A DNA stretch of 64,000 nucleotides from Bradyrhizobium manausense (lineage in GTDB: Bacteria; Pseudomonadota; Alphaproteobacteria; Rhizobiales; Xanthobacteraceae): NCBI RefSeq assembly GCF_001440035.1, contig NZ_LJYG01000047.1, positions 179,862-243,861 of the forward strand, written 5' to 3'. This document shows, in pieces, positions 28,315-35,920 of the stretch; the first letter of the stretch is position 1, and each line of letters begins with the position of its first letter. Below the pieces are notes generated by a model. It was not told the DNA's origin. It made no database searches and was given only the letters and a program-made list of their open reading frames with translations. The position numbers and the translations under genes were made by a program.

Positions 28315-29279
28315 GCGAGCCCTTGCTCCGCGTCAGCGGCCTGAAGAAATATTTCCCCGTGCTCGGCGGCCTGCTGTCGCGCCAGGTCGGCACCGTCTAT
28401 GCGGTCGACGGCGTGTCGTTCTCGGTCAATCGCGGCGAGACGCTTGGTCTGGTCGGCGAGTCCGGTTGCGGCAAGTCGACCACGGGACGCTGCGTGTTGC
28501 GCCTGATCGAGCCGACCGATGGCGAAGTCACCTTCGACGGTCAGAACGTGCGCAACCTCGGCGGCAACGATCTGCGGGCGATGCGGCGGAACATGCAGCT
28601 CGTGTTCCAGGATCCGTTCGCCTCGCTCAATCCGCGCATGACGGTCGGCTCGATCCTCGGCGAAGCCTTCACCATCCACAATCTCGCAGCCAACGCCAGG
28701 GAGCGTGAGGAACGCGTCGCGGGCTTGCTGGTCAAGGTCGGCCTCAAGGCCGAGCACATGCGACGTTATCCGCATGAATTCTCCGGCGGCCAGCGCCAGC
28801 GCATCGTGATCGCACGCGCCCTTGCGGTCGAGCCGAAGCTGATCGTCTGCGACGAGCCGGTATCCGCGCTCGACGTCTCGATCCAGGCGCAGGTCATCAA
28901 CCTGCTGGAAGATCTCCAGGCCGAGCTGAACCTCACCTATCTGTTCGTGGCGCACGATTTGTCGGTGGTCGAGCACATCTCCGACCGTGTCGCGGTGATG
29001 TATCTCGGCCGCATCGTCGAGCTGGCGAAGGCGAGCGATCTCTATCGCAATCCGCAGCATCCCTACACCAAGGCACTGCTCTCCGCGGTGCCGGTGCCGG
29101 ATCCCAAGCTCAAGCGCAACCGCATCCGCCTCAAGGGCGACGTGCCGAGCCCGATGAAGCCGCCGTCAGGCTGTCACTTCCACACCCGCTGCCCGATCGC
29201 CCAGCCCCGCTGCGCGGAAGCCGCGCCGGAGCTGAAGGAAGGCGCGGGCGGACATTACGTGGCGTGTCACCTGGCTTAA
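28311..29279 (+). CDS. Peptide ABC transporter ATPase (DppF type)
   Basis: A 322-residue ABC ATPase. Walker A GESGCGKS, signature [16 protein letters not shown], Walker [14 protein letters not shown] and the C-terminal [16 protein letters not shown] extension identify the DppF/OppF partner. The start overlaps the dppD stop by 4 bp. Last gene of the importer. The last 14 coding bases including the stop are part of a 15-bp tandem duplication that repeats directly after the gene. Confidence 0.95.
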
Positions 29280-29295
29280 AGTCACCTGGCTTAAA
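29266..29295. repeat. 15-bp tandem duplication at the dppF stop codon
   Basis: GTCACCTGGCTTAAA occurs twice back to back (29266-29280 and 29281-29295). As 15 is a multiple of three, the second copy repeats the TAA in the same frame. A recent slippage duplication with no likely effect on the protein. Confidence 0.8.
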
Positions 29296-29363
29296 GTTGC
29301 GCGGTTGGCATTCTCGGCGGCTACGGTGCGCTGACGAGCGAGCTTTATCGACGCAAGCCCGCC

Positions 29364-29585
29364 TCACCCTTCCAGCGTAAAGCCGACGCGCAGCGTCACC
29401 TGGTAGTGGCGCACCGCACCGTTCTCGATGTGGCCACGGGTCTGCACCACCTCGAACCATTTCATCTCGCGGATGGTCTTGGACGCGCGGCTGACAGCAT
29501 TTTTTATGGCGTCGTCGATCGAGGTCTCGGACGATCCGACCAGTTCCAGGATCTTGTAGACATGATCCTTCTCGGCGGTGGGCAT
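29364..29585 (-). CDS. Dodecin family flavin-binding protein
   Basis: A 73-residue protein matching dodecin: [63 protein letters not shown]. Trp in MKWFEV and the following Gln-x-x-Gly are the flavin-stacking region of bacterial dodecins. The protein assembles as a dodecamer that stores FMN/riboflavin. Single-gene unit facing the end of dppF. Confidence 0.93.
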   Translation of the reverse strand: MPTAEKDHVYKILELVGSSETSIDDAIKNAVSRASKTIREMKWFEVVQTRGHIENGAVRHYQVTLRVGFTLEG

Positions 29586-29708
29586 GGTGAGCCTCCCTGG
29601 TTGCGCGGCAGCCTTCGCCTCCGCATGGGCTCCGATTGAACGGGTACCGGACGTTCCGGTTCCCTCGCGCGGCGGCGTGACGCTGGTTCTGTCGCGAACG
29701 TAATGGCG

Positions 29709-30989
29709 CTATTCCGCAGCCTGGGCGGCTCGCGGTAGGACGGATGCGGACTGCATTCCGCGCCAGAGCAGCCGCAGCAGCACGGCCAGCAAGGCCATCA
29801 TCGCGAAGCCGCCGAGGGCCGGCGCAAACCTGTCGGTCAGTCCGGCGAGATAGGCCTGTTCCTCGCCGAACTGCGCCGCCAGCCGCGCCGATTGAAGCAT
29901 GCCGTAGGCGCCGGCCAGCAGGATCAGCCCGTAGATGACGCCGCGTTCGCGCGCGCTCGCCAGAAGCGCCAGATCGGGAAGCAGCAAGGCGAGGCCGATG
30001 CCGATCATGGGCAGATCATAGTCATAGGCGTAGGGGCTGATCATCACCGAGACCATGGCGGTGATGCCGAGGGCGAATCGAGGCGACATCTTGCGCGCCG
30101 CGCCGAGCCAAACGGCAAGCACCACCGCGCAGAGCGCAAGGCTCGCGACCGCTGCCTGCGTCCAGAAGGCAAGAGTTGGCGGAACGCCCGCACGGGAAAG
30201 CGCCGCGTAGGTCGAGATCATTCGCAGCAGCGGGTAAATGCCCTGATCGAGAAAACGCGCCGATTCCCCGATCGCGCCAAGCCATGCGGTCCAGATCTGC
30301 CAGCCGAACACCAGTGTGCAGACCATGGAGCTTGCCAGCACGACGGTCGCGGCGGTCGCGAGCGCCACCCAGCGGCGTGTCGCCAGCATGTAGACGCCGA
30401 CCGCGATGGCGAGATGCGGCTTGATCACCATCGCACCCAGCGCGAGGCCGGCGACAAGCTGGCGCCGCTCCACGTTGAGGCAGACCAGGCCAATCAGGGT
30501 GCCGGTGAGAAAGCCGTTCTGTCCGCCGCCGATCGTGATCGCAAGCGCAGGAAACAGTGCGACCAGGACATGGGCGAAATTCGCGCCCGCAATGGCGCGA
30601 AGCATCAGCAGGTAGGTCGCGAGCGTTGCGACGATGAACACGAGATAGGCGATGCCAATCGGCAGCAGCGCCAGCGGTGCGACGAGCAGGTCGAACTGCG
30701 GCGGGTAGGTCCAGGGCATGAAGCCGGTTGCTCCATGCGCAGCCTCGGCCTGGAACTGCATCAGCGTTTCGAACCGGTAGACCAGTTCGACCTGGCCGCG
30801 CCACACCTGTTGCGCGGCGATGTAAAAGGCGTCGAAATCGGAGAGCTCGCGGATCTGGAAGACGCCCCAGCGCCCAAACCTCAACGTCTTGAACAGCACC
30901 ATCACGGCCAGTGCCGCCAGCACGAAGCGGACATAGGCGATCCGTTTCGATGGCGAAAATTGAACCGCTTCCAGCGCCTCGGCAAACAT
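29709..30989 (-). CDS. GT87-family membrane glycosyltransferase-like protein (DUF2029)
   Basis: A 426-residue polytopic membrane protein with about ten TM segments. The motif ELSDFDAFYIAAQQVWRGQ in the first periplasmic loop is the GT87 signature, and FMPWTYPPQFDLLVAPLALLP and GGGQNGFLTGTLIGLV are also typical. Enzymes of this group use polyprenyl-phosphate sugars to glycosylate envelope lipids. The open frame extends to a TTG at 31,046, but the ATG at 30,989 is the more natural start. It is the last recognisable core gene before the island; its upstream region is only 160 bp from the repeat array at 31,149. Confidence 0.8.
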   Translation of the reverse strand: MFAEALEAVQFSPSKRIAYVRFVLAALAVMVLFKTLRFGRWGVFQIRELSDFDAFYIAAQQVWRGQVELVYRFETLMQFQAEAAHGATGFMPWTYPPQFDLLVAPLALLPIGIAYLVFIVATLATYLLMLRAIAGANFAHVLVALFPALAITIGGGQNGFLTGTLIGLVCLNVERRQLVAGLALGAMVIKPHLAIAVGVYMLATRRWVALATAATVVLASSMVCTLVFGWQIWTAWLGAIGESARFLDQGIYPLLRMISTYAALSRAGVPPTLAFWTQAAVASLALCAVVLAVWLGAARKMSPRFALGITAMVSVMISPYAYDYDLPMIGIGLALLLPDLALLASARERGVIYGLILLAGAYGMLQSARLAAQFGEEQAYLAGLTDRFAPALGGFAMMALLAVLLRLLWRGMQSASVLPRAAQAAE

Positions 30990-31148
30990 GAGCGACGACC
31001 CGACCTGACCGATCGGCGGCGTGCAGGCCCCGCAGATCCCGGCCAAACTGCCATCAGAGCTTTAAGGGACGGTAACGAATCAAGAAGGATTTGGGGCGCG
31101 CCTTGCCGCGACCGCTGCGCCGGATCGAGATCGCGGCGGGTGGAAGTC

Positions 31149-31285
31149 TGTGCTGCGACTTATAAGAGTGTCAAATTAACCAAAAAACTCCAATGATTTC
31201 GGAGCGCGTGCGACACATAAGATTGTCGCCTGCGACTCATAAGATCGTATCGGACGGGGGGGTGCGACCCAAAAGAGTGTATCGG
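31149..31285. repeat. Array of four 22-bp direct repeats, probable Tn7-like left end
   Basis: Four copies of TGCGAC-N2-A(T/A)AAGA-N2-GT start at 31154, 31209, 31231 and 31263, all in the same orientation. The sequence TGTGC directly precedes the first. Three or four TnsB-binding sites of about 22 bp within 90-150 bp, next to a TGT terminus, is the layout of Tn7-like transposon ends. A TniQ gene is at the other side of the island. The identity of the element is inferred; the repeats are seen directly. Confidence 0.6.
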
Positions 31286-31720
31286 AATCGCCGACACGGC
31301 GACGGCACAACATCAGGTTGCGCCTTCAATCCACGCAAACGAGCGATTTCGACCCAATTTCAGCTGTGACTTGGCTGCCCGGCGGCCGCCGGTCCCGCGG
31401 CGCGCCCGCACCGGCGCGGACCTTGCCGCGTACTTCTCCCGAAATGCCCGCACAATCTGGTCGGCCCAGCGGCTTGGTCAGGTAAGGAGAGGATGCTGCG
31501 CTCGGAGGACTGCCTGCTCGATGAAACAGTCGAGATAAACGTCACACCGCGGGACATCGACGATGTGCACCTCCGACATGCGCTAGAGGACGGCGATCCG
31601 GACTACGTAGTTGGATATGCCGATCTTCCGGGTTCCGCGCCGCAGCGCCAGTGGGCACGCAGGGTTCTGCTTCGACTTCAGACAGGGGTGGCAAGGGGCC
31701 GCACATCAGTGTCGGGCAGC
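31286..31720. other. Gap inside the island's left edge; no supported gene
   Basis: Follows the direct-repeat array and ends at the membrane-protein gene. Short open frames exist on both strands but show no family motif, no RBS and no consistent coding bias. It may hold decayed sequence from earlier insertions. Confidence 0.4.
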
Positions 31721-32848
31721 CTAGCTGCTTCTTCTTGCGCGCCCAGCGATCATCAGCAAGAGGCCGCCGAGCTGCGGCAAAAGAGCCAAAAGCACCACGC
31801 GCAGCATATTGAAATCGTCGGCAGTCGGTTTCAAGTTGCCGGCAGAGAGCCAAGTTACGATCTTGATGGCCGCGTCGGCTTGGGGGTCGGCGGCGTGTTC
31901 AACCGAACTCATCGCGGCTTCCAGCGCGCGGTGACGCTCGGTTACAACTTGGTCGCGTGCGCGACAGATTCGGCCCTCCCCGCTCGCGCACTCCCGGTCG
32001 CGTGCCGTCACGGCGTCATTCAACGCAGCTCGCGCTGCCGTCACCGCAGGAGTGATGCGGGCCGCGCGCGCGAGCGTCACGTCGGCGATGTTTGCGGAAG
32101 CGAACCCGATGCCGCCAGTCAAGGCAAACACTGAGACAATCGACCATATCGCCCAAGCCGCCGCAGCCGTGGGCCGCTTGCCTGCCTGCCAAAGCTGGGT
32201 GGCAGCCTCGGGCACGGCGAGGAGAACGAGGTCGGCGGCGGCACCAACAGCGAAAAACAACCACCCGGCGAGATCAGACGAACCCAACGAGCGAGCAAAC
32301 CAACCATTCGTTGTGATGGCAACGCCACAGAGGGCGAGAGCAGCTGCGGTCAGTACGTGCGAGCTGATCCGTCGCCCGACGGTCACGTGATTGTGTGACT
32401 TCGTGTAGGTCGTGACGTTCGCCGTGACTGGTGATGCGGCTCCGGCAGTCACGGGGGTGACGCTTGCTGTGGCTGGTAAAGCGGCGGCAGAGGTGACGAG
32501 CGTGACATTCGCCGTGACTGGTAGCGCGGGGTCGGGAGTGGTCGACGTGACATTGGCCGTGACTGCCAACGCGGCGACGTCAGTCACGGGGGCGACGTTT
32601 GGCGTGACTGCCAAAGCGGCGGCAGGCGTGACGAGCGTGACATCCGCCGTGACTGGTGACGCGGATTCGGGGATGACAGTTAGGCCCTCGCGCAGGACTT
32701 CTGCCGGAACAGCAGACGAGGCAGCAAGCAGCGCAATCTGGCGTTTTAGCTTCTTGCGCTGCCGACAGGCGCGCTGCCGTTCGGCCGGCGTTTTGGACCG
32801 GCGGGTTTGGTTCTTGGGGGGAGTCAATGCAGTGCTATCCTCAAGCAT
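31721..32848 (-). CDS. Membrane protein with basic N-terminus and VT-rich repeats
   Basis: A 375-residue protein of unknown family. Residues 15-40 form a basic stretch (RRSKTPAERQRACRQRKKLKRQ) that looks nucleic-acid or coiled-coil like. About 100 residues of six 15-residue repeats follow (consensus PVTANVTLVTxAAAL), then two TM pairs (VLTAAALALCGVAITTNGWF; LAGWLFFAVGAAADLVLLAV; AWAIWSIVSVFALTGGIGFAS). A helical segment with paired cysteines (RDRECASGEGRICRARD) and a final TM (LRVVLLALLPQLGGLLLMIAG) close it. The ATG at 32,848 with GGAG upstream is preferred to a GTG at 32,863. Overlaps the small gene upstream, suggesting an operon. Function not recognised. Confidence 0.6.
   Translation of the reverse strand: MLEDSTALTPPKNQTRRSKTPAERQRACRQRKKLKRQIALLAASSAVPAEVLREGLTVIPESASPVTADVTLVTPAAALAVTPNVAPVTDVAALAVTANVTSTTPDPALPVTANVTLVTSAAALPATASVTPVTAGAASPVTANVTTYTKSHNHVTVGRRISSHVLTAAALALCGVAITTNGWFARSLGSSDLAGWLFFAVGAAADLVLLAVPEAATQLWQAGKRPTAAAAWAIWSIVSVFALTGGIGFASANIADVTLARAARITPAVTAARAALNDAVTARDRECASGEGRICRARDQVVTERHRALEAAMSSVEHAADPQADAAIKIVTWLSAGNLKPTADDFNMLRVVLLALLPQLGGLLLMIAGRARRSS
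32412..32681. repeat. Six 45-bp tandem repeats inside a coding region
   Basis: Units start at 32412, 32457, 32502, 32547, 32592 and 32637, each beginning GTGAC or GCGAC and containing CCGTGACTG or a close variant. In the minus-strand gene they encode 15-residue Val-Thr-Ala units. Divergence between units shows they are not freshly made. Being contiguous without spacers, they are not a CRISPR array. Confidence 0.85.
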
Positions 32849-33041
32849 TTGAGGCCACTCCAACCTTGAGCTTGCTAGAACTGCTTTCTGGGCCGCTGTC
32901 AGGGGCGCGAGCCTTATTGCAACGGAGCCAGGCGTCAGCCGTGGGAATGGTCACGTCTGGACGGCTAACCATCGTCTCGGCATTCAGTACCTTCGCGGCG
33001 GGATCGTCGATGTCCTTGGTCGAAATATCTAAAGTCATCAT
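32841..33041 (-). CDS. Small hypothetical protein upstream of the membrane protein
   Basis: A predicted protein of 66 residues starting MMTLDISTKDIDDPAAKVLNAETMVSRPDV and ending SSSSKLKVGVASNA. No known domain. The start is directly downstream of a strong palindrome (33043-33065) and the end overlaps the following gene by a few bases, which is what makes it credible. It may be the first gene of a two-gene unit. The second of its two adjacent ATGs is equally likely. Confidence 0.4.
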   Translation of the reverse strand: MMTLDISTKDIDDPAAKVLNAETMVSRPDVTIPTADAWLRCNKARAPDSGPESSSSKLKVGVASNA

Positions 33042-33042
33042 T

Positions 33043-33065
33043 GGTTCGGGATAATATCCCGAACC
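33043..33065. promoter_or_regulatory. Palindromic operator 1
   Basis: Arms GGTTCGGGATA / TATCCCGAACC are perfectly complementary around a single central base. It lies between two divergent genes and next to the start of the minus-strand one. Its 19-bp core recurs at 33082-33100. Confidence 0.65.
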
Positions 33066-33081
33066 CGCTTGCAATCAATCA

Positions 33082-33100
33082 TTCGGTGTATTATCCCGAA
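33082..33100. promoter_or_regulatory. Palindromic operator 2
   Basis: TTCGGTGTATTATCCCGAA is the same length as the 19-bp core of operator 1 and shares both outer arms (TTCGG and CCCGAA). Its start is 37 bp from that core and 3 bp before the ATG at 33,104. Twin sites suggest repression of both divergent genes by one dimeric regulator. Confidence 0.55.
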
Positions 33101-33103
33101 CGA

Positions 33104-33817
33104 ATGGTTAACGCGCTATTATCTTTGAACGGTCAACTTCTTCCCATGGCAAAACCCGGACAATTGAGAAAAGCGGTTGCCGAAGCGCTGGGCCTGCAAG
33201 ACCAGTTGGAGTCCGTCGACGTACATCTTCGCAATTTGCGTGAGGCAGGTCATATTACGAAAGCCAAGAAAGGCGGCGGCGCTGCTGATATGAGCCCGGA
33301 CGATGCGCTCAACCTTTTTCTCGCTGTTGCTGGCAGCGACAGAGTCAAGGATAGCGTCAAGACGGTTGAATGCTTCCGACCCCTTCCTCGGACATCAATT
33401 CGAATGCGCAGCAACGAACGGCCTCAGCACGAGTCGCAGTGGATGGCCGACATTCCGCTAGCCAACTTGCCAACGCACCACGCCTTCTCGGACGCGCTTC
33501 GGGAGGTGCTTATACTGCTGCGTGATGCCGACTTCTTCACGCCGGGCCTGCGCGACCAGTTCTATCGTAGTGAGCGCCATATACATGCTACGCAGCCGAC
33601 CGAATATCTCTTCGTACACCTTTTTTTTCCGACGAACGCCGCCGCCATTATGTTCGGTATCCGAGGGAGAATTGAAGTCGAGGCCGTATACGGTTCGCTC
33701 CTGTCGGACGGAGTACAGGTTTGGGATCTGCGCCGATTGCAGGCCGAAGGTCAGCTTTTGACCATTCGGGCTATCGACCTAAAATCTCTTGCGGCAATCG
33801 CAAAGGCGATCGCCTAA
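33104..33817 (+). CDS. Hypothetical protein with possible N-terminal winged helix
   Basis: A 237-residue soluble protein not recognised. The first 75 residues (GQLRKAVAEALGLQDQLESVDVHLRNLREAGHITKAKKGGGAADM) resemble a winged-helix arrangement with a helix, turn and basic wing. The rest is mixed alpha/beta (AFSDALREVLILLRDADFFTPG; PTEYLFVHLFFPTNAAAIMFGIRGRIEVEAV). The ATG at 33,104 is directly behind the twin palindromes, so the protein may be the regulator binding them. That link and the fold are inference. Confidence 0.55.
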   Translation: MVNALLSLNGQLLPMAKPGQLRKAVAEALGLQDQLESVDVHLRNLREAGHITKAKKGGGAADMSPDDALNLFLAVAGSDRVKDSVKTVECFRPLPRTSIRMRSNERPQHESQWMADIPLANLPTHHAFSDALREVLILLRDADFFTPGLRDQFYRSERHIHATQPTEYLFVHLFFPTNAAAIMFGIRGRIEVEAVYGSLLSDGVQVWDLRRLQAEGQLLTIRAIDLKSLAAIAKAIA

Positions 33818-34018
33818 GCGATCTCATTGCGGATCTAGTCGAGCTTCTCGGTTCTCGCAGCCCGCTCGGTCCTCAGGTATGTTTCCTTCCAGATCGGCTT
33901 GGGGGCAGTGTCTGGTTTCACTCCTCGTCCGGGAATAGTACGCCCGCATCAACGAGCATCCTCTTATCCAACGCCATCCCTGACGAGGAAGCTTTCAATT
34001 GGTCTTTTGCGGCGCGAC

Positions 34019-34486
34019 CTATCCAACCTCAAGATCGTGGATGATCGGTTTCAGACCGTCGGGCGCGATTTCGAGGCGCGCAAGCGTGATCGGTAGCTTG
34101 AAGCGTCGGCGCCCAGCACTGCCGGGATTCAGGTAGAGCACGCCGTTTACGGTGTTGATCTTCGGCACGTGTGAGTGGCCGGAAACGATGACATCGATGC
34201 CCTCAGATACGGGATCGACCTGCAGCATGTTGAGGTCGTGCAGAACGTAGAACAGCCGTCCGGCGAGCCGCACGAACTCGGTCCCGGCAAATTCGGTGGC
34301 CCAATCGCCCGTGTCCACGTTCCCCCTAATCGCCGTGACGGGGGCAATTCTCCGCAGCGCGGTGATGATATCGGGATCGCCGATGTCGCCGCCGTGAATG
34401 ATGTGGTCGACATGGGCCAGCACGCGCAGCGCCTCTGGCCTGAGCAGGCCATGCGTATCCGAGATGATGCCGATGGTGAGGGTCAT
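34019..34486 (-). CDS. Metallophosphoesterase (YfcE/MJ0936 type)
   Basis: A 155-residue calcineurin-like phosphoesterase. The metal motifs are complete: IISDTHG, HGGDIGD, IRGNVD, and VSGHSHVPKI, with LNPGSAGRRR near the end. It matches the short YfcE-like subfamily of phosphodiesterases and is cytosolic. Substrate unknown. The ATG at 34,486 is chosen over an upstream in-frame start. Downstream of ku on the same strand, separated by 80 bp, so perhaps cotranscribed with it. Confidence 0.88.
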   Translation of the reverse strand: MTLTIGIISDTHGLLRPEALRVLAHVDHIIHGGDIGDPDIITALRRIAPVTAIRGNVDTGDWATEFAGTEFVRLAGRLFYVLHDLNMLQVDPVSEGIDVIVSGHSHVPKINTVNGVLYLNPGSAGRRRFKLPITLARLEIAPDGLKPIIHDLEVG

Positions 34487-34566
34487 CGAAGCGTCCGGTT
34501 GAAGCACTCTATCGCGCGTCGTGCCGCGGCCTCCAGATGCACCGCGGTACCCCGGACATCAACTGC

Positions 34567-35487
34567 CTAAGCCGACTTCCGCCGCTGGCCCGTCACGGGT
34601 TTCTTCGCCACTGCTTCCTTCGCCGGCTTCTTGCCTTGGATCGGCATCAACATCTCTTTCTGGCCCGCCGCGGCCTTGCGCGCCTTCTTGGCGGGCTTTG
34701 CTGCCTTAGCCGGCGCAGCCTCTCGACCGACGCTCTGCCGCAGCGCCTCCATCAGATCGACCACGTTTTCGCCTTTGGGCCGCTCCTTCGGGCGGATGGT
34801 CTTGCCTGCGCGCTTCTGGTTGATCAGGTCGACCAGCGCGGTCTCGTAGTGATCCTCGAATTTCTCGGGGTCGAACGTGCCCGTCTTCTGGTTGACGATG
34901 TGTCTTGCGAGGTCGAGCATGTCCTTGGTGACTTTGACGTCCTGGATCTCGTCGAAGTACTCCTGCTCGGAGCGGACCTCGTAGGGGTAGCGCAGCAGCG
35001 TACCGACGAGACCCTTCTCCAGCGGCTCGAGCGCGATAATGTGCTCGCGGTTGGTGAGAACCACGCGGCCGATCGCCACCTTGTCCATCTCCCGGATGGT
35101 CTCCCTAATCACCGCGAAGGCATCGTGACCGATCTTGCCGTCGGGGCGCAGGTAGTACGGACGGATCAGATAGCGCGGGTCGATTTCTGCCTTGTCGACG
35201 AACTCGTCGATCTCGATGGTCCGCGTCGACTCGAGCGCCAGCTCCTCGAGCTCCTCCTTTGTGACCTCGATGAATTGGCCCTTCTCGAGTTCGTACCCCT
35301 TGACGATGTCCTCGTTAGGCACCTCGTCACCGGTATCGACGTCGACCTTCACGTACTTGATCCGGTGACCGGTCGCTCGATTGAGCTGATTGAACGAGAT
35401 CTTTTCGGATTCCGATGTCGCCGGGTAGAGAGCCACCGGGCAGGTGACGAGCGACAGACGCAAGAAGCCTTTCCAGTTGGCTCTCAT
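34567..35487 (-). CDS. ku: Ku protein, non-homologous end joining
   Basis: A 306-residue bacterial Ku. RANWKGFLRLSLVTCPVALYPATSESEKISFNQLNRATGHRIKYVKVD is the diagnostic N-terminus, followed by the ring core (EKGQFIEVTKEELEELALESTRTIEIDEFVDKAEIDPRYL). The Lys/Ala-rich tail (AAPAKAAKPAKKARKAAAGQK) is typical of rhizobial Ku. It forms a homodimer at DNA ends and recruits LigD. No ligD is in the window; rhizobia often have several ku copies. The ATG at 35,487 has GGAG upstream. An SOS-type box lies about 120 bp upstream. Confidence 0.95.
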   Translation of the reverse strand: MRANWKGFLRLSLVTCPVALYPATSESEKISFNQLNRATGHRIKYVKVDVDTGDEVPNEDIVKGYELEKGQFIEVTKEELEELALESTRTIEIDEFVDKAEIDPRYLIRPYYLRPDGKIGHDAFAVIRETIREMDKVAIGRVVLTNREHIIALEPLEKGLVGTLLRYPYEVRSEQEYFDEIQDVKVTKDMLDLARHIVNQKTGTFDPEKFEDHYETALVDLINQKRAGKTIRPKERPKGENVVDLMEALRQSVGREAAPAKAAKPAKKARKAAAGQKEMLMPIQGKKPAKEAVAKKPVTGQRRKSA

Positions 35488-35521
35488 GGTACGCAGAACT
35501 CCAGTTCGGGACGGCTCGGAC

Positions 35522-35678
35522 TCAAGACGAACGACAGGGCATGGTTCCGACAGCATGCACGGGCCCACAAGACGATTTTTCACGCCGGCTATCGACTCTT
35601 TTGTTCTTGTTATGTTCTATTGAGGCATCACGGGCCGACCTGCGAGCTGGCGCATGCCGAACCCGAAGGAGACGGATA
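35522..35678. repeat. Direct repeat copy A (about 157 bp), ku side
   Basis: Closely matches 51671-51830 in the same orientation, including GACAGGGCATGGTTCCGACAG-like sequence, the SOS box and the start of a small gene. In this copy the small gene's ATG reads ATC, so the plus-strand gene is dead here while ku on the minus strand is intact. The remaining 35679-35920 holds no recognisable gene. Confidence 0.85.
35603..35617. promoter_or_regulatory. LexA (SOS) box, GTTC-N7-GTTC
   Basis: GTTCTTGTTATGTTC matches the alphaproteobacterial LexA direct-repeat box exactly. It lies 116 bp upstream of ku. It is identical to the box at 51755-51769. Confidence 0.65.
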
Positions 35679-35920
35679 CGGTGTGGATCGAAAACAATGC
35701 TGCGGCGCGCCATTCAGAATGAAATTGCGAACTCTTATGTAATTGAAATTTCGACATAATTTCCAATGGCGCCATCTCCGGAAGTCTCGTCTTCAATGTC
35801 AGAAACCTGGTTGATGCTTTTTGGCGCGCCCGCGGCAAGGCCCTGGTAGGAGATTCTTGCGCAGCTGCCGGCGAGCCGCGTGACGCATTCATCGGAAAAT
35901 GGGATCGCATCAACAATGAA

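Noticed and set aside
31493-32134. Plus-strand open frame in the island's left edge
   Set aside because: Mostly antisense to the membrane-protein gene and without RBS or family resemblance.
32412-32681. 45-bp repeats as a CRISPR or iteron origin
   Set aside because: No spacers, coding frame kept, and no replication gene nearby.
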